Assembly (NCBI RefSeq): GCF_009495755.1
Contig: NZ_WIBJ01000015.1
Coordinates: forward strand, 1-64,000
DNA from: Flavobacterium sp. LMO8
GTDB taxonomy: Bacteria > Bacteroidota > Bacteroidia > Flavobacteriales > Flavobacteriaceae
Reading direction: 5' to 3'
Length of the DNA: 64,000 bases
The position numbers were made by a program, and so were the translations under genes. Shown here in pieces: positions 63,743 to 64,000 of the stretch. The notes beneath the pieces are model-generated. The model saw only the letters and a list, made by a program, of their open reading frames with translations. It was not told where the DNA came from and ran no database searches. Positions within the stretch are counted from its first letter, which is position 1. Every line of letters starts with the position of its first letter.

Positions 63743-64000
63743 ATGGATAAAAAATCGTTAAGGCAAAAGGCAAAAGCTGAAAGGCAAAAGTTAACTCAAG
63801 AGGAAATCGAAGACAAAAGTTTAGCGATTGCGAACCAATTGTTGCCTATGGACACCGTGCCTAGCGGCAGGCTGGTTTGGGACAAATTGTATTATCATTT
63901 GTTTTTAACGATTGAAGAACAAAAAGAAATCAATACCGAATATATACTGCAAATTTTAGCGGGAAAAGATAAAGAAATCGTTATTTCGAAGTGCGACTTT
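63743..64000 (+). CDS. 5-formyltetrahydrofolate cyclo-ligase, N-terminal part
   Basis: The first 86 codons of a gene cut by the window end. The start MDKKSLRQKAKAERQKLTQE matches the family's K-LR-K----R nucleotide-binding opening. LVWDKLYYHLFLTIEEQKEINTE is the usual next block. It would make 5,10-methenyl-THF from 5-formyl-THF with ATP. Two oddities: a triplicated GGCAAAAG in the first 45 bases, and an in-frame stretch (MDTVPSGRLV) containing the DNA palindrome GCCTAGCGGCAGGC (63859-63872) just before the conserved WDK. Both look like small repeats inserted in the coding region. Confidence 0.8.
   Translation, partial: MDKKSLRQKAKAERQKLTQEEIEDKSLAIANQLLPMDTVPSGRLVWDKLYYHLFLTIEEQKEINTEYILQILAGKDKEIVISKCDF

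Overview
The window is an AT-rich chromosomal segment of a member of Bacteroidota, most likely a Flavobacterium or a close relative. Several signs agree. One secreted protein ends in a type IX secretion (T9SS) sorting tail. TonB-dependent receptors are paired with small partners, one of them a GLPGLI protein. There is a MurF-alanine racemase fusion and an acpP-fabF-rnc-IPExxxVDY-pyk run. Many genes carry the Bacteroidota -7 promoter element TAnnTTTG and lack Shine-Dalgarno sites. Most of the window is housekeeping; there is no prophage, CRISPR array, rRNA or tRNA that I can see.

Layout. 1-2.3 kb: a PL7 alginate lyase lipoprotein and a T9SS cargo protein, probably the end of a polysaccharide-use locus continuing to the left. 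2.4-4.0 kb: an IS3-family element that has split a tiny membrane-protein gene. 4.35-10.4 kb: a lipoprotein with a duplicated Cys/His motif, a prolyl oligopeptidase, and a three-gene outer-membrane locus (His/Cys-rich protein, TonB receptor, lipoprotein) that looks metal-related. 10.7-18.1 kb: asd, mscL, murF-alr, tdk, an acidic flavobacterial protein and aminopeptidase P. 18.2-28.4 kb: a DUF1398 gene bracketed by repeats, an alpha/beta hydrolase, an AddB-like nuclease, an OmpA porin, kbl and an AddA-like helicase-nuclease. 28.6-32.8 kb: superoxide dismutase, three tandem copies of a probable small RNA, a PurF-type enzyme and a PfkB kinase. 33-40.1 kb: a beta-barrel protein, rnhA, purN and the acpP-fabF-rnc-pyk block. 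40.3-50.7 kb: a PAS protein, dinB, a membrane protein called 'site-specific recombinase', a CYTH enzyme, a YCII lipoprotein, an RlpA-like protein, a cytochrome b-like protein, pgi, an M23 peptidase, tryptophan dioxygenase and a DUF3108 protein. 50.7-64 kb: a candidate small RNA, the tyrosine-degradation pair hppD-hmgA, a patatin-barrel fusion, uvrC, an AstE/AspA-type deacylase, a PLP decarboxylase, a TonB receptor with a GLPGLI partner, and the start of a 5-formyltetrahydrofolate cyclo-ligase gene carrying an in-frame palindromic insert.

The strongest unexplained signal is 29294-29845. Three copies of a promoter-hairpin-terminator cassette on the minus strand encode a short RNA, and one copy has a wholly different but still paired terminator stem. 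Second is the IS insertion at 2471-3943, whose 3-bp target duplication lets the interrupted 45-residue gene be rebuilt exactly. A second candidate small RNA lies at 50712-50825.
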